A stretch of DNA of 64,000 nt from the NCBI GenBank assembly GCA_945895265.1, contig CAMDEF010000007.1, forward strand, positions 62,001-126,000, read 5' to 3'. This DNA comes from Bordetella parapertussis. GTDB taxonomy: Bacteria; Pseudomonadota; Gammaproteobacteria; Burkholderiales; Burkholderiaceae_B. The translations under genes and the position numbers were made by a program. Positions 1-12,750 of the stretch are shown piece after piece. The notes below the pieces were generated by a model. It did no database searches. It had not been told where the DNA came from and worked only from the letters and a program-made list of their open reading frames with translations. Numbering within the stretch: position 1 is the first letter of the stretch; every line of letters starts with the position of its first letter.

Positions 1-90
1 CGGCTGCAGCCACCGCACTACTGAATTGGTAACCTGCACTCGTGCCACGTTTAGACGTTTAAGGCGCGCGGCTACAGTGCTACCAACGCG

Positions 91-555
91 TTAAGACGGC
101 TCATCACTCCAGTTATTGACCACGCCTGGCTTGTCATCAGGGTGTTTACCAGCGTGCTGGATCCCAAAGATGAATACGCGACCGTTATCTCGAGCAAACC
201 CAACGGCATCGTTTAGCACCTGCATAAATTGCACACCGTCCATGACGATGGCGGGATCGGCAGAGTGAAGTTTTTCAAACACCAACACCAAACCTTCTTT
301 TTGATCGAGCAAACTATCGCACAGGCAATCAAAAAACGAGTCAAAACTTGAGCCAAAGAACTGCGGGTAGTCGACCGCCTTTACGACTGCACGAAACACC
401 GCCGAGCGGCTCCGCGCCTTATCGCACTGGGCCACGCACCAAGCCAGCCCCCTGTCTGCCGCTGCCCCCGAAAGCAAATCGCGTCCGGTGTCGGGGTCGA
501 AATCCCCACCATTGCGCAACAACTGCTTTAATTTTGGATCAACCGCCTTACTCAT
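91..555 (-). CDS. Barstar (barnase inhibitor) family protein
   Basis: This is a 154-residue cytoplasmic protein. Residues 61-85 carry the barstar-like signature: a tyrosine-proline, a phenylalanine-glycine and then a run of Asp and Leu (VDYPQFFGSSFDSFFDCLCD). In known barstars this region forms the acidic helix that plugs the active site of an RNase. The N-terminal 50 residues are an extension compared with the roughly 90-residue classic barstar. No barnase-type ribonuclease is visible upstream. The 90 bases downstream hold no complete gene, although the minus frame stays open to the window edge, so a partner just outside cannot be excluded. Role as an RNase inhibitor is inferred from the family only. 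Confidence 0.75.
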   Translation of the reverse strand: MSKAVDPKLKQLLRNGGDFDPDTGRDLLSGAAADRGLAWCVAQCDKARSRSAVFRAVVKAVDYPQFFGSSFDSFFDCLCDSLLDQKEGLVLVFEKLHSADPAIVMDGVQFMQVLNDAVGFARDNGRVFIFGIQHAGKHPDDKPGVVNNWSDEPS

Positions 556-680
556 TTCAGAGGGCTCCTAGGACAAGGCCATAAGTGTGTCGTGTAGTTT
601 TAGCATACGACAACTAGTTGAGCCTCGTCGATGGTGAATTATTCGTAGTCAAGCGCGAAAAAAACAAAAGATTACGCAAA

Positions 681-3008
681 CTAGAGCAACTTAGCTTGGT
701 GCTGCACAAGCGATGCGTCGTTGGCCTCAATCACCGTGAGAGCTGTCATATTGACAATGCGGCGCACTGTCGCGCTCGTGGTCAGTATGTGCACCGGTGC
801 GTTGGCGCCCAATAAGAAGGGTCCAACAGCCACGTTGCCGCCAGAAATGGTTTTCAGCAAGTTATAGGCAATGTTGCCAGAGTCAACATTGGGGCACACC
901 AACAAATTCGCTGAACCTTTTAAGGTCGAGGATGGCAAAATCTTCATGCGCAACGCCTCGTCTAAGGCGCAATCACCATGCATCTCACCGTCAACCTCAA
1001 GCTCAGGAGCCTGCTCTCGAATCAACGCAAGAGCCCGTTGCATCTTGGCACCCGAGGCCGAACTGCCTGAACCAAAGTTTGAACGCGAAAGCAAGGCAAC
1101 CTTTGGCACTAAATTTAAACGCCGCATTTGTGCTGCTGCCGAGATCGTGAACTCGGCAATTTTCTCGGCAGTTGGGTCGTCGTTGACGTGTGTATCGACC
1201 AACGCCAACGTCTGCTCGGGCAACAACAAAATATTCATCGCGGCGTACGTCGAGGTGCCTTGCTGTTTTCCAATAACTTGATCGATATAACGCAGATGGT
1301 TGGCATAACCGCTGACGGTGCCACAAATCATGCCATCGGCATCCCCCATTTTGACCATCGAGGCGCCAATCAACGTTAAGCGGCGACGCATTTCAACCCG
1401 GGCCATTTCTTTGGTCACGCCACTTCGGCACATTTTTTCCCAGTAGGCTGTCCAATATTGATGAAAGCGCGGGTCAAAATCTGGATCGGTCACTTCAACA
1501 TCTTCGCCCAAACGCAAGCGTAAACCAAACTTTTCAATGCGGGCTTTCAACACTGCAGGGCGCCCGACCAAGATGGGCTTTGCCAGTTTTTCGTCAACGA
1601 TCACTTGCACCGCGCGTAAGACACGCTCATCTTCGCCCTCGGTGAACACGATACGTGTCCGACCACCTGAGCGAACGTGCGATTTGGCGCCTGCAAACAG
1701 TGGCTTCATAAATGCACCCGAGCGATAGACAAACTGCTCAAGCTGCTCGACATAGCTCTCTAGGTCAGCGATTGGGCGAGTTGCCACGCCGCACTCCATC
1801 GCAGCTTTAGCCACGGCAGGCGCGATACGCACAATCAACCGCGGATCAAAAGGCTTGGGGATGAAGGAATTAGGACCAAACGCCACATCATATTGACCAT
1901 AGGCGGCGGCAACCACCTCGCTTTGCTCTTCTTGGGCAAGCTTGGCAATCGCCACGACCGCCGCCTTTTCCATTTCGCGCGTAATCGTCGTGGCACCAAC
2001 GTCTAACGCGCCTCGAAAAATATACGGAAAACACAAAACGTTGTTGACCTGATTGGGATAATCAGAGCGACCCGTGGCCATCACAATATCATCACGCACC
2101 GCGTGTGCGTCAGCGGGCAAGATCTCAGGATTGGGGTTGGCCAGCGCCAAAATCAAAGGCTTGGCAGCCATCACCTTGACCATCTCGGGCTTGAGCACAC
2201 CGCCCGCCGATAAGCCTAAAAATACATCTGCACCGCCAATAATGTCAGCGAGTTTGCGGGCCTCGGTTTTTTGCGCAAAACGCGTTTTATCGGGGTCCAT
2301 CAAGACGGTACGGCCTTCATAGACCACGCCCTCAATATCGGACACCCAAATATTCTTGAGCGGCAAACCCAAATCCACCATTAAGTCTAGGCAGGCTAAG
2401 GCTGCGGCCCCAGCACCCGACACAACGACCTTGACTTGCTTGATGTCTTTACCAACAACTTCTAAGCCGTTAATGAAAGCGGCCGACACACAAATCGCTG
2501 TGCCGTGCTGGTCATCGTGAAACACTGGGATACGCATGCGCTCGCGCAACTTACGCTCGACGATAAAGCACTCGGGCGCCTTGATATCCTCAAGGTTGAT
2601 CCCACCAAAGGTTGGCTCAAGGCCCGCAATAATCTCGACAAGTTTGTCTGGGTCTTGTTCGTTGATCTCAATATCAAATACATCAATGCCAGCGAATTTC
2701 TTGAACAGTACCGCTTTACCTTCCATCACCGGCTTTGAGGCTAAAGGACCAATATTGCCCAAGCCAAGCACCGCGGTGCCGTTGGTGATCACGCCAACAA
2801 GATTGCCGCGCGCCGTGTACCGAAACGCGTTCGCTGGATCCGCCACAATTTCTTCGCAGGCAGCAGCAACCCCGGGTGAGTAAGCCAACGCTAAGTCGCG
2901 CTGATTGGATAAGGTTTTAGTCGGGGTCACCGAGATTTTGCCGGGACGACCCTGCTCGTGATACTCAAGCGCGGCCTGACGAAAGGTTTTTTCCATGGTG
3001 CTCTGCAT
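681..3008 (-). CDS. maeB: NADP-dependent malic enzyme with C-terminal phosphotransacetylase-like domain
   Basis: The 775-residue product matches the fused MaeB architecture. It converts malate to pyruvate and CO2 with NADP+, feeding gluconeogenesis and NADPH supply. The N-terminal malic domain (about residues 15-150) contains the YSPGVA and DDQHGTA motifs, and an NAD(P)-binding fold follows with [14 protein letters not shown] near residue 195. From about 440 to the end lies a phosphate acetyltransferase-like domain, which in characterised MaeB proteins regulates rather than catalyses acetyl transfer. The ATG at 3008 is used here; an internal Met four codons on ([10 protein letters not shown]) is an equally plausible start. 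It is transcribed alone. Confidence 0.96.
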   Translation of the reverse strand: MQSTMEKTFRQAALEYHEQGRPGKISVTPTKTLSNQRDLALAYSPGVAAACEEIVADPANAFRYTARGNLVGVITNGTAVLGLGNIGPLASKPVMEGKAVLFKKFAGIDVFDIEINEQDPDKLVEIIAGLEPTFGGINLEDIKAPECFIVERKLRERMRIPVFHDDQHGTAICVSAAFINGLEVVGKDIKQVKVVVSGAGAAALACLDLMVDLGLPLKNIWVSDIEGVVYEGRTVLMDPDKTRFAQKTEARKLADIIGGADVFLGLSAGGVLKPEMVKVMAAKPLILALANPNPEILPADAHAVRDDIVMATGRSDYPNQVNNVLCFPYIFRGALDVGATTITREMEKAAVVAIAKLAQEEQSEVVAAAYGQYDVAFGPNSFIPKPFDPRLIVRIAPAVAKAAMECGVATRPIADLESYVEQLEQFVYRSGAFMKPLFAGAKSHVRSGGRTRIVFTEGEDERVLRAVQVIVDEKLAKPILVGRPAVLKARIEKFGLRLRLGEDVEVTDPDFDPRFHQYWTAYWEKMCRSGVTKEMARVEMRRRLTLIGASMVKMGDADGMICGTVSGYANHLRYIDQVIGKQQGTSTYAAMNILLLPEQTLALVDTHVNDDPTAEKIAEFTISAAAQMRRLNLVPKVALLSRSNFGSGSSASGAKMQRALALIREQAPELEVDGEMHGDCALDEALRMKILPSSTLKGSANLLVCPNVDSGNIAYNLLKTISGGNVAVGPFLLGANAPVHILTTSATVRRIVNMTALTVIEANDASLVQHQAKLL

Positions 3009-3028
3009 GTGAACGATTTAAGAAGCCG

Positions 3029-3057
3029 ATTCTAGCCCCTTTAGGTTAGAGTTTTAA
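3029..3057 (-). promoter_or_regulatory. Candidate sigma70 promoter of maeB
   Basis: On the minus strand a TAGAAT -10 element (3029-3034) lies 17 bases from a weak TTAAAA -35 element (3052-3057). The -10 is about 20 bases upstream of the maeB start. The -35 overlaps the stop codon region of the gene upstream. The spacing and -10 are good but the -35 is poor, so this is a tentative call. Confidence 0.4.
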
Positions 3058-4046
3058 CCGAATACCCCTAATGGGTCTAGGATGTGCTTGAGTTCTTTGT
3101 CAAGGTGTGACACAAGCTGCAACAGAGCTTTGTTTCGCTCAACATCTTGCGCTGATCGCTGGGGCTCGAAAACAGCGTCAAGCCGCTTAAGCCAGAGCGC
3201 TTGCACCCAGCCTAATCTGCCTTGATGCCCAAATAGCAATTGCGCAAGATTGGGTTCGTGAGTCGCAGTCGCAATCAAGGCATCTAACCGGTAGCAAGCC
3301 GGCCACGGAGTCGCTTGCGCGCAGCGCTGTGCAGCATCAGAGCCAGCCAGTTCAAACAGCTTAGGCACCAACCGTTGCAAGGTCAGACTACGCAGCGGCG
3401 CTTGCGCGGTTGCCCCAAAAGGACCAAGCACCTCAACCGTGCCATCCGCCAACAACACTTCTGCCCGCTCAACGATCCGAACCGCCTCTGGCATGCTCGA
3501 CCCTAGCTCGCACCCACCCTCTCGCTCACCCGTCTCCCAGGGTTGTTCGGGCGAAGGTGTTTCGTCTCTTCGCGCAGCGCCTGATACCTTACCCCGCACA
3601 GTTTCGGGCCAGGCAAACCATTGTGCCAACGTCAACTCAGGAGGCAGATTCATTCCAGCAAAAACGCCCGTTTCTTTGAGTTGCTCGACCGTGCAGCCAG
3701 CGTCAGCCCGCCACACGCCAGCTTGCGAATCGGCCAGAGATAACGTCGCCCCAGCGGGCTGGGGCGACACCCAAAGCGTCGCTTGTGTGCAGGCAGTCGG
3801 GGGTTCGCCTCCCTCTAACCTGAGTGCCACGCGATACTCTTGACACAGGGCGCGCGCATGCGCGACATCCTCGAGGCGAACCGGCTTCAGCCAAGCCTGC
3901 GGTGCCTGGGCAGAGAGCGCATTGGCAGGCGCTGTGCGAACGCTACCTAGACATGTCCGCTCAAGGCGAGCGCAAAACTGCTCAAAAGGCGTGGCCGAGG
4001 TGCGGCGCCCCATTAAAAAAGCACGTCGAGATGTTGGCGTAACCAC
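3054..4046 (-). CDS. FAD-binding (GlcE/PCMH-type)-like protein, divergent
   Basis: The 330-residue product starts at a GTG. Residues about 50-170 resemble the FAD-binding PCMH domain of glycolate-oxidase GlcE-type proteins: a WLKPVRLEDVAHARALCQEY segment like the usual (V)RP...EV..V...C, and a later WRADAGCTVEQL. The usual glycine-rich FAD loop is eroded (LEGGEPPTACTQ), so cofactor binding is doubtful. The N-terminus has SRRAFL, which mimics a twin-arginine motif, but no hydrophobic stretch follows, so export is not supported. It is divergent from the aminotransferase 34 bases away. Function is unknown; a diverged FAD-linked oxidase subunit is the best reading. Confidence 0.6.
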   Translation of the reverse strand: MVTPTSRRAFLMGRRTSATPFEQFCARLERTCLGSVRTAPANALSAQAPQAWLKPVRLEDVAHARALCQEYRVALRLEGGEPPTACTQATLWVSPQPAGATLSLADSQAGVWRADAGCTVEQLKETGVFAGMNLPPELTLAQWFAWPETVRGKVSGAARRDETPSPEQPWETGEREGGCELGSSMPEAVRIVERAEVLLADGTVEVLGPFGATAQAPLRSLTLQRLVPKLFELAGSDAAQRCAQATPWPACYRLDALIATATHEPNLAQLLFGHQGRLGWVQALWLKRLDAVFEPQRSAQDVERNKALLQLVSHLDKELKHILDPLGVFG

Positions 4047-4080
4047 TACAATTCAGCCTCTTATGGAGAGATAGGTCATC

Positions 4081-5238
4081 ATGACAGTTCTTGCAGCACG
4101 CACCGCCGATACCGTGACCTTTCACGCGGTCGAACTTTTTAAACAAGCCACGGCCTTACAACGCAGTGGCATCGACATTATCAGCCTTGGCGTCGGAGAA
4201 CCCGACTTTACCGCAGCCCCGCAAGTGATCCAAGCCATGCAACTCGCCGCACAATCTGGCAAAAGTGGCTATTCGCCACCTGCTGGCCTGCCCGAACTCA
4301 GAGAAGCAATTGCTGGGTTTTACACCAAACAGCTTGGCGCCAAAGTCGACCCAAACCGAGTCATCGTAACCTCGGGCGCAAGCGGCGCACTGTTGCTGGC
4401 TGCGATGGCACTGGTCAACCCCGGCGATGAAGTCCTGATGCCCGACCCCTGCTACCCACCCAATCGCAACTTTGTTGGTGCGGCCGGTGGCACCACAAAA
4501 CTCATTCCTACCACCATCGCTAACCGCTTTCAACTATCAGACACCGACATCGAGCAACATTGGGGGCCAGCGACACGCGGTGTGTTGATCGCTTCGCCAA
4601 GCAACCCCACCGGCACCTCGATCCCGCGCGACGCTCTCACTCGACTGATTCAACAAGTGCATGCACGAAACGGCTTTGTGATGATGGATGAAATCTATCT
4701 AAGCTTGTCGTACGATGGTAAGCGTCAGTCTGCACTCGCCATCGACGACAACCTGATTATCCTGAATAGCTTTTCAAAGTACTTCAACATGACGGGCTGG
4801 CGCCTAGGCTGGATGATTGTGCCCTCTCATATGGTTGAACCGATTGAAAAAATGGCAGCAAGTTTAGCAATTTGTGCGCCCACGCTGGCCCAACACGGCG
4901 CCATCGCCTGCTTCAGCCCCGACGCCTTAGCGCTGTTTGAGCAGCGTCGCGAAGCCTTCAGGCAACGTCGTGATTTTCTAGTGCCGGCCCTGAAAGCCTT
5001 AAACATTGATGTACCTGTGACGCCCGACGGCGCGTTTTATGTCTACGGCGACATTTCAGCGCATTCGCCAGACAGCAGCGCTTTTTCGGCGGCACTGTTA
5101 AATGGGGCGCGCGTCGCCGCAGTCGCAGGTTTAGACTTTGGGCCCGCACACGCGGCACACACCATGCGCTTTGCGTACACCACGGGGCTTGACCGCCTGC
5201 AAGAGGCGATTCACCGCATGAAGACGTTTTTAGGCTAA
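4081..5238 (+). CDS. Pyridoxal-phosphate aminotransferase, class I/II
   Basis: This 385-residue cytoplasmic enzyme has the fold-type I aminotransferase layout. It shows SLGVGEPDF near residue 36, the SNPTGT substrate/cofactor loop near 178, DEIYLSLSYDG near 203, and the PLP lysine at about residue 233 in NSFSKYFNMTGWRLGW, followed by the conserved arginine of that motif. It transfers amino groups between an amino acid and a 2-oxo acid such as 2-oxoglutarate. The exact substrate (aspartate, alanine or aromatic) cannot be told from motifs. The ATG follows a GGAGAG at suitable distance. The gene stands alone and converges on the lytic transglycosylase with only three bases between. Confidence 0.9.
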   Translation: MTVLAARTADTVTFHAVELFKQATALQRSGIDIISLGVGEPDFTAAPQVIQAMQLAAQSGKSGYSPPAGLPELREAIAGFYTKQLGAKVDPNRVIVTSGASGALLLAAMALVNPGDEVLMPDPCYPPNRNFVGAAGGTTKLIPTTIANRFQLSDTDIEQHWGPATRGVLIASPSNPTGTSIPRDALTRLIQQVHARNGFVMMDEIYLSLSYDGKRQSALAIDDNLIILNSFSKYFNMTGWRLGWMIVPSHMVEPIEKMAASLAICAPTLAQHGAIACFSPDALALFEQRREAFRQRRDFLVPALKALNIDVPVTPDGAFYVYGDISAHSPDSSAFSAALLNGARVAAVAGLDFGPAHAAHTMRFAYTTGLDRLQEAIHRMKTFLG

Positions 5239-5241
5239 CGC

Positions 5242-6294
5242 TCAGTCTTTTAACGCGATCGAGCCCGCGAGCGCTAAACGACGTCGCTCAGAGAGCACTT
5301 TTTTTGTATAGCCGCCGTCGGCGTTCGGGCCGCTCGCGCCGCAATAGCAAAGCAACCCACCCTCAACCGAGCCCCGTGTGCGGATGCAATACGCCAAAAT
5401 AAACGCACCGACGCGAATATTAGCGACCGGATTAAACACCATCGTTTCGCCACGTCCAAGCTTTGTAAATTTATCGCGATGGACACTCATCATGATCTGC
5501 ATCAACCCAGTCGGACCACCGACCTGACCGCCCGCATAGGGGTTAAAACGCGACTCCGTCGCGATAATCGCTAGCAGCAACAGAGGATCTACTTTTAACT
5601 CATCGCCCACCACATACGCGGTTTCAACAAACATTTGAGCGGCCTGGTTTGCAACCAAATACTTACGCGACAAGTATTGAATTAAAGCGTCTTGCTGATT
5701 TTGACTTAAGGCATGACGCTGCAACACCTGCGCCAGGTTCATGCCACTGCCCGATGCAGGGGCTTGTGGCGCCACAGCTAACTCATGCTGCACCGTTGCC
5801 AAGGGGGTCTTGGTGGTTGCGACCGGTGCTTGTGGCGCATTCGCTTCAGGGGCCGACGTCGTATTGGTTGCCGCGCTGTTTTGCTCAACCGAACTAGGGG
5901 GCGACGAACTGATCGGGATGGCCAGATCTGCCCGCGACGTGGCGCTTGGAGTCATTGGCGCAACAACGGGGGGCGAACGCACCGCTGCCGAGGGCGGCAA
6001 GATCTCACCCCGTATCGGCTCTAAATCAACGGCAGCAACGATCGTGCCGATGGGTGCGCTGGTGTTTGTCGTTGCCAACGGAATCAAGGCGTCGGGTACG
6101 AGGGCGTAAAGCAGTGCCGCATGAATTTGCAAAGCCTGCCCGCGCAGCGTGGGCATCGTCAACACCATCGTGCCAGCCACTAGCATTGAAATCCCAAGGT
6201 AAATCGCACAAGTTCGCACAAACTCTGCCAGATTGCGGTAGAGCCCGCCCACCAACTGTTGTGTCACGACCCAAGCGGGGGTGAGTGTCATCAT
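5242..6294 (-). CDS. Membrane-anchored lytic transglycosylase (SLT domain)
   Basis: The 350-residue protein has one N-terminal membrane segment (about residues 28-48), a proline/alanine/threonine-rich linker (about 85-180), and a C-terminal SLT domain. The catalytic glutamate is in LLAIIATESRFNP, followed by the GPTGLMQIM and NIRVGA motifs that are typical of the family. Such enzymes cleave the MurNAc-GlcNAc bond in peptidoglycan with formation of an anhydro end. The low-complexity linker would let the domain reach across the periplasm. Two adjacent ATG codons begin the frame. Biological role (cell-wall turnover or insertion of an envelope machine) is inferred. Confidence 0.88.
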   Translation of the reverse strand: MMTLTPAWVVTQQLVGGLYRNLAEFVRTCAIYLGISMLVAGTMVLTMPTLRGQALQIHAALLYALVPDALIPLATTNTSAPIGTIVAAVDLEPIRGEILPPSAAVRSPPVVAPMTPSATSRADLAIPISSSPPSSVEQNSAATNTTSAPEANAPQAPVATTKTPLATVQHELAVAPQAPASGSGMNLAQVLQRHALSQNQQDALIQYLSRKYLVANQAAQMFVETAYVVGDELKVDPLLLLAIIATESRFNPYAGGQVGGPTGLMQIMMSVHRDKFTKLGRGETMVFNPVANIRVGAFILAYCIRTRGSVEGGLLCYCGASGPNADGGYTKKVLSERRRLALAGSIALKD

Positions 6295-6440
6295 GTTCGA
6301 GCCTCAGAGCGTGCGACGACCTGACGACTAAAAAGGTTCAAGCGCTGTAGGGTCATGATTGCTTCACCTTGGGGTCAAGCATGACGGGTGTTAACCTTGT
6401 GTGCATCATAGAACTGTAACCGTTTTGGCGGATCAAGACC

Positions 6441-7985
6441 TTGAAATACAAAGACTTAAGAGATTTTATTGCACAACTTGAACGCTCGGGCGAACTCAAG
6501 CGTATTGGCAAACCTGTCTCGACCTCGCTTGAAATGACCGAGATTGCAGACCGTGTGCTCAAAGCTGAGGGCCCCGCTCTTCTGTTTGAAAACGCCACCC
6601 ACAACGGTCAACCCGCCTCGATGCCGGTCTTAGCAAACTTGTTTGGCACACCCGCTCGAGTGGCGCGTGGGATGGGCGCCGAAAACGTAAGCGCCTTACG
6701 CGAGATCGGTGAACTGCTCGCCTCGTTGCGCGAACCCGAGGCCCCAAAAGGCTTTCGCGACGCGCTGGCCAAAGTCTCGATGCTCAAAGCGGCCTTGTGG
6801 GACATGAGCCCAAAAATAGTTCGCGGCGCGCCCTGCCAAGAGATCGTCTGGGAAGGCAATGATGTCGATCTTGCCAAACTGCCAATCCAAACCTGCTGGC
6901 CTGGCGACGTCGCCCCTTTGCTGACCTGGGGTCTGGTGATTACCCGAGGCCCCAACGCCCGTCGACAAAATTTAGGCATTTATCGCCAGCAAGTGATTGG
7001 CCGCAATAAACTCATCATGCGCTGGTTGTCGCACCGAGGTGGTGCGCTTGATTTCAGAGACCACGCACTGGCACATCCCGGCACGCCCTTCCCTATTGCG
7101 GTGGCCCTGGGTGCTGACCCGGCCACAACATTAGGTGCGGTCACGCCTGTGCCGGATAGCTTGTCTGAGTATCAATTCGCAGGTTTGCTACGCGGCGCAC
7201 GCACTGAAGTCACCGAGGCAATTGGCAGTGAGTTGTCGGTTCCGGCGACCGCCGAGATCGTGCTTGAAGGGTACTTGCTTCCAAGTTCAGATCCACGCGC
7301 AATCAAACCAGTGATCCCTCAAGGCGCGAACCCGCCGCCTGCCTCTGACTATGAGTTGGCGCTTGAGGGCCCCTATGGCGACCACACCGGCTATTACAAC
7401 GAGCAAGACTGGTTTCCGGTCTTTACCGTTGAGCGCATCACGATGCGTCGCAATCCGATTTATCACACCACCTACACGGGCAAACCTCCCGACGAACCTG
7501 CTGTCTTGGGTGTTGCACTCAATGAAGTCTTCGTACCGATTTTGCGCCGACAGCTACCCGAGATCGTAGATTTTTACCTGCCGCCCGAAGGCTGTAGCTA
7601 TCGTTTAGCTGTGGTATCGATTCGCAAGCAATACCCGGGCCACGCCAAGCGCGTGATGTTTGGCTTGTGGAGTATTTTGCGCCAGTTCATGTACACAAAA
7701 TTTATCGTTGTCGTCGATCAAGACATCAACCCGCGCGACTGGAAAGAAGTCGTCTGGGCGATGACCACACGTATGGACCCCGTGCGTGACACACTACTTG
7801 TTGAAAACACACCAATTGATTATCTGGATTTTGCTTCACCGGTGTCAGGGCTCGGTGGAAAAATGGGACTCGATGCCACCAACAAATGGCCAGGCGAGAC
7901 CCAGCGCGAATGGGGCACGCCGATTACGATGGATGCCGCCACCAAGACGCGGGTGGATGCGATTTGGGGCGACCTGGGGCTTTAA
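6441..7985 (+). CDS. ubiD: UbiD family decarboxylase (3-octaprenyl-4-hydroxybenzoate carboxy-lyase)
   Basis: This 514-residue enzyme starts at TTG ([14 protein letters not shown]), the standard N-terminus of bacterial UbiD. It removes the carboxyl group from polyprenyl-4-hydroxybenzoate in ubiquinone synthesis, using prenylated FMN made by UbiX. Family landmarks include [17 protein letters not shown], the [11 protein letters not shown] segment and [16 protein letters not shown]. Length and motifs are full. It sits alone between a divergent transglycosylase and a convergent periplasmic gene; ubiX is not in the window. Confidence 0.95.
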   Translation: MKYKDLRDFIAQLERSGELKRIGKPVSTSLEMTEIADRVLKAEGPALLFENATHNGQPASMPVLANLFGTPARVARGMGAENVSALREIGELLASLREPEAPKGFRDALAKVSMLKAALWDMSPKIVRGAPCQEIVWEGNDVDLAKLPIQTCWPGDVAPLLTWGLVITRGPNARRQNLGIYRQQVIGRNKLIMRWLSHRGGALDFRDHALAHPGTPFPIAVALGADPATTLGAVTPVPDSLSEYQFAGLLRGARTEVTEAIGSELSVPATAEIVLEGYLLPSSDPRAIKPVIPQGANPPPASDYELALEGPYGDHTGYYNEQDWFPVFTVERITMRRNPIYHTTYTGKPPDEPAVLGVALNEVFVPILRRQLPEIVDFYLPPEGCSYRLAVVSIRKQYPGHAKRVMFGLWSILRQFMYTKFIVVVDQDINPRDWKEVVWAMTTRMDPVRDTLLVENTPIDYLDFASPVSGLGGKMGLDATNKWPGETQREWGTPITMDAATKTRVDAIWGDLGL

Positions 7986-7999
7986 GTGATGCCGCCAAG

Positions 8000-8731
8000 T
8001 TAACGCAACACCTTCACCTCAATCACCGATTTTTGACCCGAGTGCTCGATCTCTTGTTTCATCACAAGATTCGTCGACGAACAAAACCAATCCGTCACCT
8101 GGGATTGAATCGACGGGATCTGTAGCACCATGCCTTGCACCTGTGCGTTTGTCGTATCTGTGCTGCGGGCATAGCGCACGGGCCAACATTGCAATTTACC
8201 GACTGCAGTCTGAATGGTTTGCTGCGTGCCTACGGTTTTTTCACCCATACGCACACCAACGGGTGTGGTTGGCCCGCGCTTTGGGTCACCCACTGCCAAG
8301 GTGTACGACTGAGCGGCAAACTTTTGCCCCGCGGCCTGAATCGGCGCTCCAAAACCAAACAGCCCAAGCAATTGCACATCAAAGGTTGCCGTATCCGCCG
8401 ACTTTCCAGGGCGAGCGTTGACCACGCGAGTTTGATTGCCACTGACACTCAACACATGATCGATGTCGTTCGCACCACTTAAAAAACTCATCAGCGCATA
8501 TTTGGCGAACCCATTGACCTGCGCCTGACAGGCTGTGCCTGAGGTTTTTTTAACCTGACTAAAGGTCAATTTAGCCGAGACATTCAACATGCCCGAGCCG
8601 CCAATCTCAATCACCCCACCGTTATGAAAAAAGCGGGCGTCGCAGATGTTTGCCTGCGCAGTGGTGCAAGCTCCAAGCAGCAGTAAGAGCATCCATACTT
8701 TGCGGGAGCACCACATATCTTTAACCTTCAC
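8000..8731 (-). CDS. Exported protein of unknown function
   Basis: The 243-residue product begins with a clear signal sequence: a basic start, a leucine run, then LLGACTTAQA. This could be read as a lipobox with the cysteine as lipid anchor, or as a signal peptidase I site after AQA. The mature part is rich in beta-prone segments and resembles the DUF3108-type periplasmic proteins in pattern (ISV-style alternating strands, late VIEVKVLR), but I cannot assign a family firmly. It is followed at 65 bases by dacB upstream on the same strand, so both may be transcribed together and both act in the envelope. Confidence 0.7.
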   Translation of the reverse strand: MKVKDMWCSRKVWMLLLLLGACTTAQANICDARFFHNGGVIEIGGSGMLNVSAKLTFSQVKKTSGTACQAQVNGFAKYALMSFLSGANDIDHVLSVSGNQTRVVNARPGKSADTATFDVQLLGLFGFGAPIQAAGQKFAAQSYTLAVGDPKRGPTTPVGVRMGEKTVGTQQTIQTAVGKLQCWPVRYARSTDTTNAQVQGMVLQIPSIQSQVTDWFCSSTNLVMKQEIEHSGQKSVIEVKVLR

Positions 8732-8795
8732 TGAGTCACTACCCGATTGAATAGTTTGCGCTGCATCACGCCCTTGGTCAAGTGACCGGCTAGCC

Positions 8796-10298
8796 TCACC
8801 GCGCAGTCAGCCAGGCAATCAGCGCGTTTTCAAACGAGCGCGCCTCGTGGGCACGCTCGTGATTCACCATGCTGATCACCACATAGCGCTTACCACTTGC
8901 GCCCCACACATAACCCGCCACAGAACGCACGTCACGCAACGCACCGGTTTTAAGATGCGCCATGGATCTTGTCGCTGGATCGCGCAAACGATTGCGCGTG
9001 GTACCGTCCGAGCCAAGAATTGACAACGACGCGACATACTCAGGCATCACATTTGAAGCCCAGGCCTTTTGTAGCATCTGCGCCAAACTTTCGGCTGAGA
9101 CCACGCCGTTACGCGACAAGCCAGAACCGTTATCGAGCACCATCCCCTTCATGGGGAGGCCTTGGCGCGCCAAGACCTCTTGGGCGACTTGCACACTACC
9201 CGCGACCGTCGCAGGACGACGGCCAGCCTCGGCACCTAGCGTCAGCAACAACACCCGCGTCATCACGTTATTACTACGTTTGTTGATTAAGCGAATCACC
9301 TCAGAGAGAGGAGGTGACTGATGCGAGGCCACCACAATCGCTGAAGCGGGAATCGTGCCGCTGCGAATTGGCCCGGTAATGACCCCACCCAACTCTTGCC
9401 ACAATGAGCGCAGTACACGTGCGCCAAATTCTTGTTGCGAGAAGGCCAAACGAAACACGTCAAACTCGCCACAAGAGCCCACGGCCTTACCCGAGACACG
9501 AAACTTAACTGTGCCCTCAGTCATCGTAATATCAGTATTGATGTTGGGTGAGCCTGGGCATACGCCGTCTACCCACTGTACATTGCCCTCGATCTGCACA
9601 CCCGCCATGGGTGGGTCGACAAACGATTTCCAGCTGCGCGTACCGGGATCTGGTGAAAACACTAACCGCACAGCACCAAAGCCCACCATAAAGGCATCAG
9701 GGCTCGCGTTATAAGGGCTGTAAGCAGACCCATCAAACGTGCCTGGGTCAATCGTCACATCACCAAAAATTGAACGGTCGATCACAATTTCAGGGATTTC
9801 GCGCACGCCACGTAACCGCAGGTCACGCAGCAAACGCCACAGATCCTGCAATAAAAAGATGGGATCACCGCCTGCGCGAAGATACAGCGGGCCGTTCAAG
9901 ACGCCTTGCTCTGAGGCTTTCGTCTCAGCGCCAAGCATCAGATTGGTGTGCCAGATGTAATTTGGCCCCAAGCGCGAGACTGCCGCATAGGTTGTCACTA
10001 ATTTCATGACCGAGGCCGGGTTACGCGGCACCTCGGGCGACACGGCAAATAGCTGCGAGCCGCCGATTTCTTGCACCAACACGGATAACGAGGACTCGGG
10101 CAGTTTGGTTTGAGCCCACGCGCGGGCAAGCTCGGGGGGCAACGCCACCTGAGCACAGGCGCTCGTCGAACCGAACAACACACTCAGCCAAAGCGCCACA
10201 GCACTAACCCTTTGCTTGGAACAAAGGTCGGTCGCTCGCGCCCAAGCCTGTGTCAATAAAGAGCCTACCTTTGCCTGCAAACCTATCATTACCGCCAC
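8796..10298 (-). CDS. dacB: D-alanyl-D-alanine carboxypeptidase/endopeptidase, PBP4 type
   Basis: The 500-residue class C penicillin-binding protein has all three active-site motifs: SVMK at residues 96-99 with the nucleophile Ser96, SRN at 395-397, and KTG at 450-452. The large insert between the first two motifs is typical of DacB/PBP4. The N-terminus has a hydrophobic segment ending at about residue 49 (STSACAQ), so the enzyme is periplasmic. It trims the terminal D-Ala and cuts peptide cross-links of peptidoglycan. The start could lie at Met4. It is divergent from queA across 128 bases. Confidence 0.94.
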   Translation of the reverse strand: MAVMIGLQAKVGSLLTQAWARATDLCSKQRVSAVALWLSVLFGSTSACAQVALPPELARAWAQTKLPESSLSVLVQEIGGSQLFAVSPEVPRNPASVMKLVTTYAAVSRLGPNYIWHTNLMLGAETKASEQGVLNGPLYLRAGGDPIFLLQDLWRLLRDLRLRGVREIPEIVIDRSIFGDVTIDPGTFDGSAYSPYNASPDAFMVGFGAVRLVFSPDPGTRSWKSFVDPPMAGVQIEGNVQWVDGVCPGSPNINTDITMTEGTVKFRVSGKAVGSCGEFDVFRLAFSQQEFGARVLRSLWQELGGVITGPIRSGTIPASAIVVASHQSPPLSEVIRLINKRSNNVMTRVLLLTLGAEAGRRPATVAGSVQVAQEVLARQGLPMKGMVLDNGSGLSRNGVVSAESLAQMLQKAWASNVMPEYVASLSILGSDGTTRNRLRDPATRSMAHLKTGALRDVRSVAGYVWGASGKRYVVISMVNHERAHEARSFENALIAWLTAR

Positions 10299-10426
10299 CT
10301 ATTTCTTCATGTCAACCCACAGCATACAAAAAAAGTACCTCGGACAGGCTTAAAATGCGCGGTCTTTCTTAGCTTGTTCTGCGAAATCGCCTCAAACCAC
10401 CTTAAAACGCCACCGACTCTATCGAC

Positions 10427-12717
<2,291 letters not shown>

Positions 12718-12750
12718 CCAGCGTTTCACATTTACCCAAAGGAGACCTTA

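Noticed and set aside
1..90. Open minus-strand frame running to the window edge
   Set aside because: The frame continues past the barstar stop with a possible GTG at 48, but there is no ribosome site and too little sequence to recognise a product.
3984..4046. Twin-arginine signal in the FAD-binding-like protein
   Set aside because: SRRAFL is present but no hydrophobic region follows, so Tat export is not supported.
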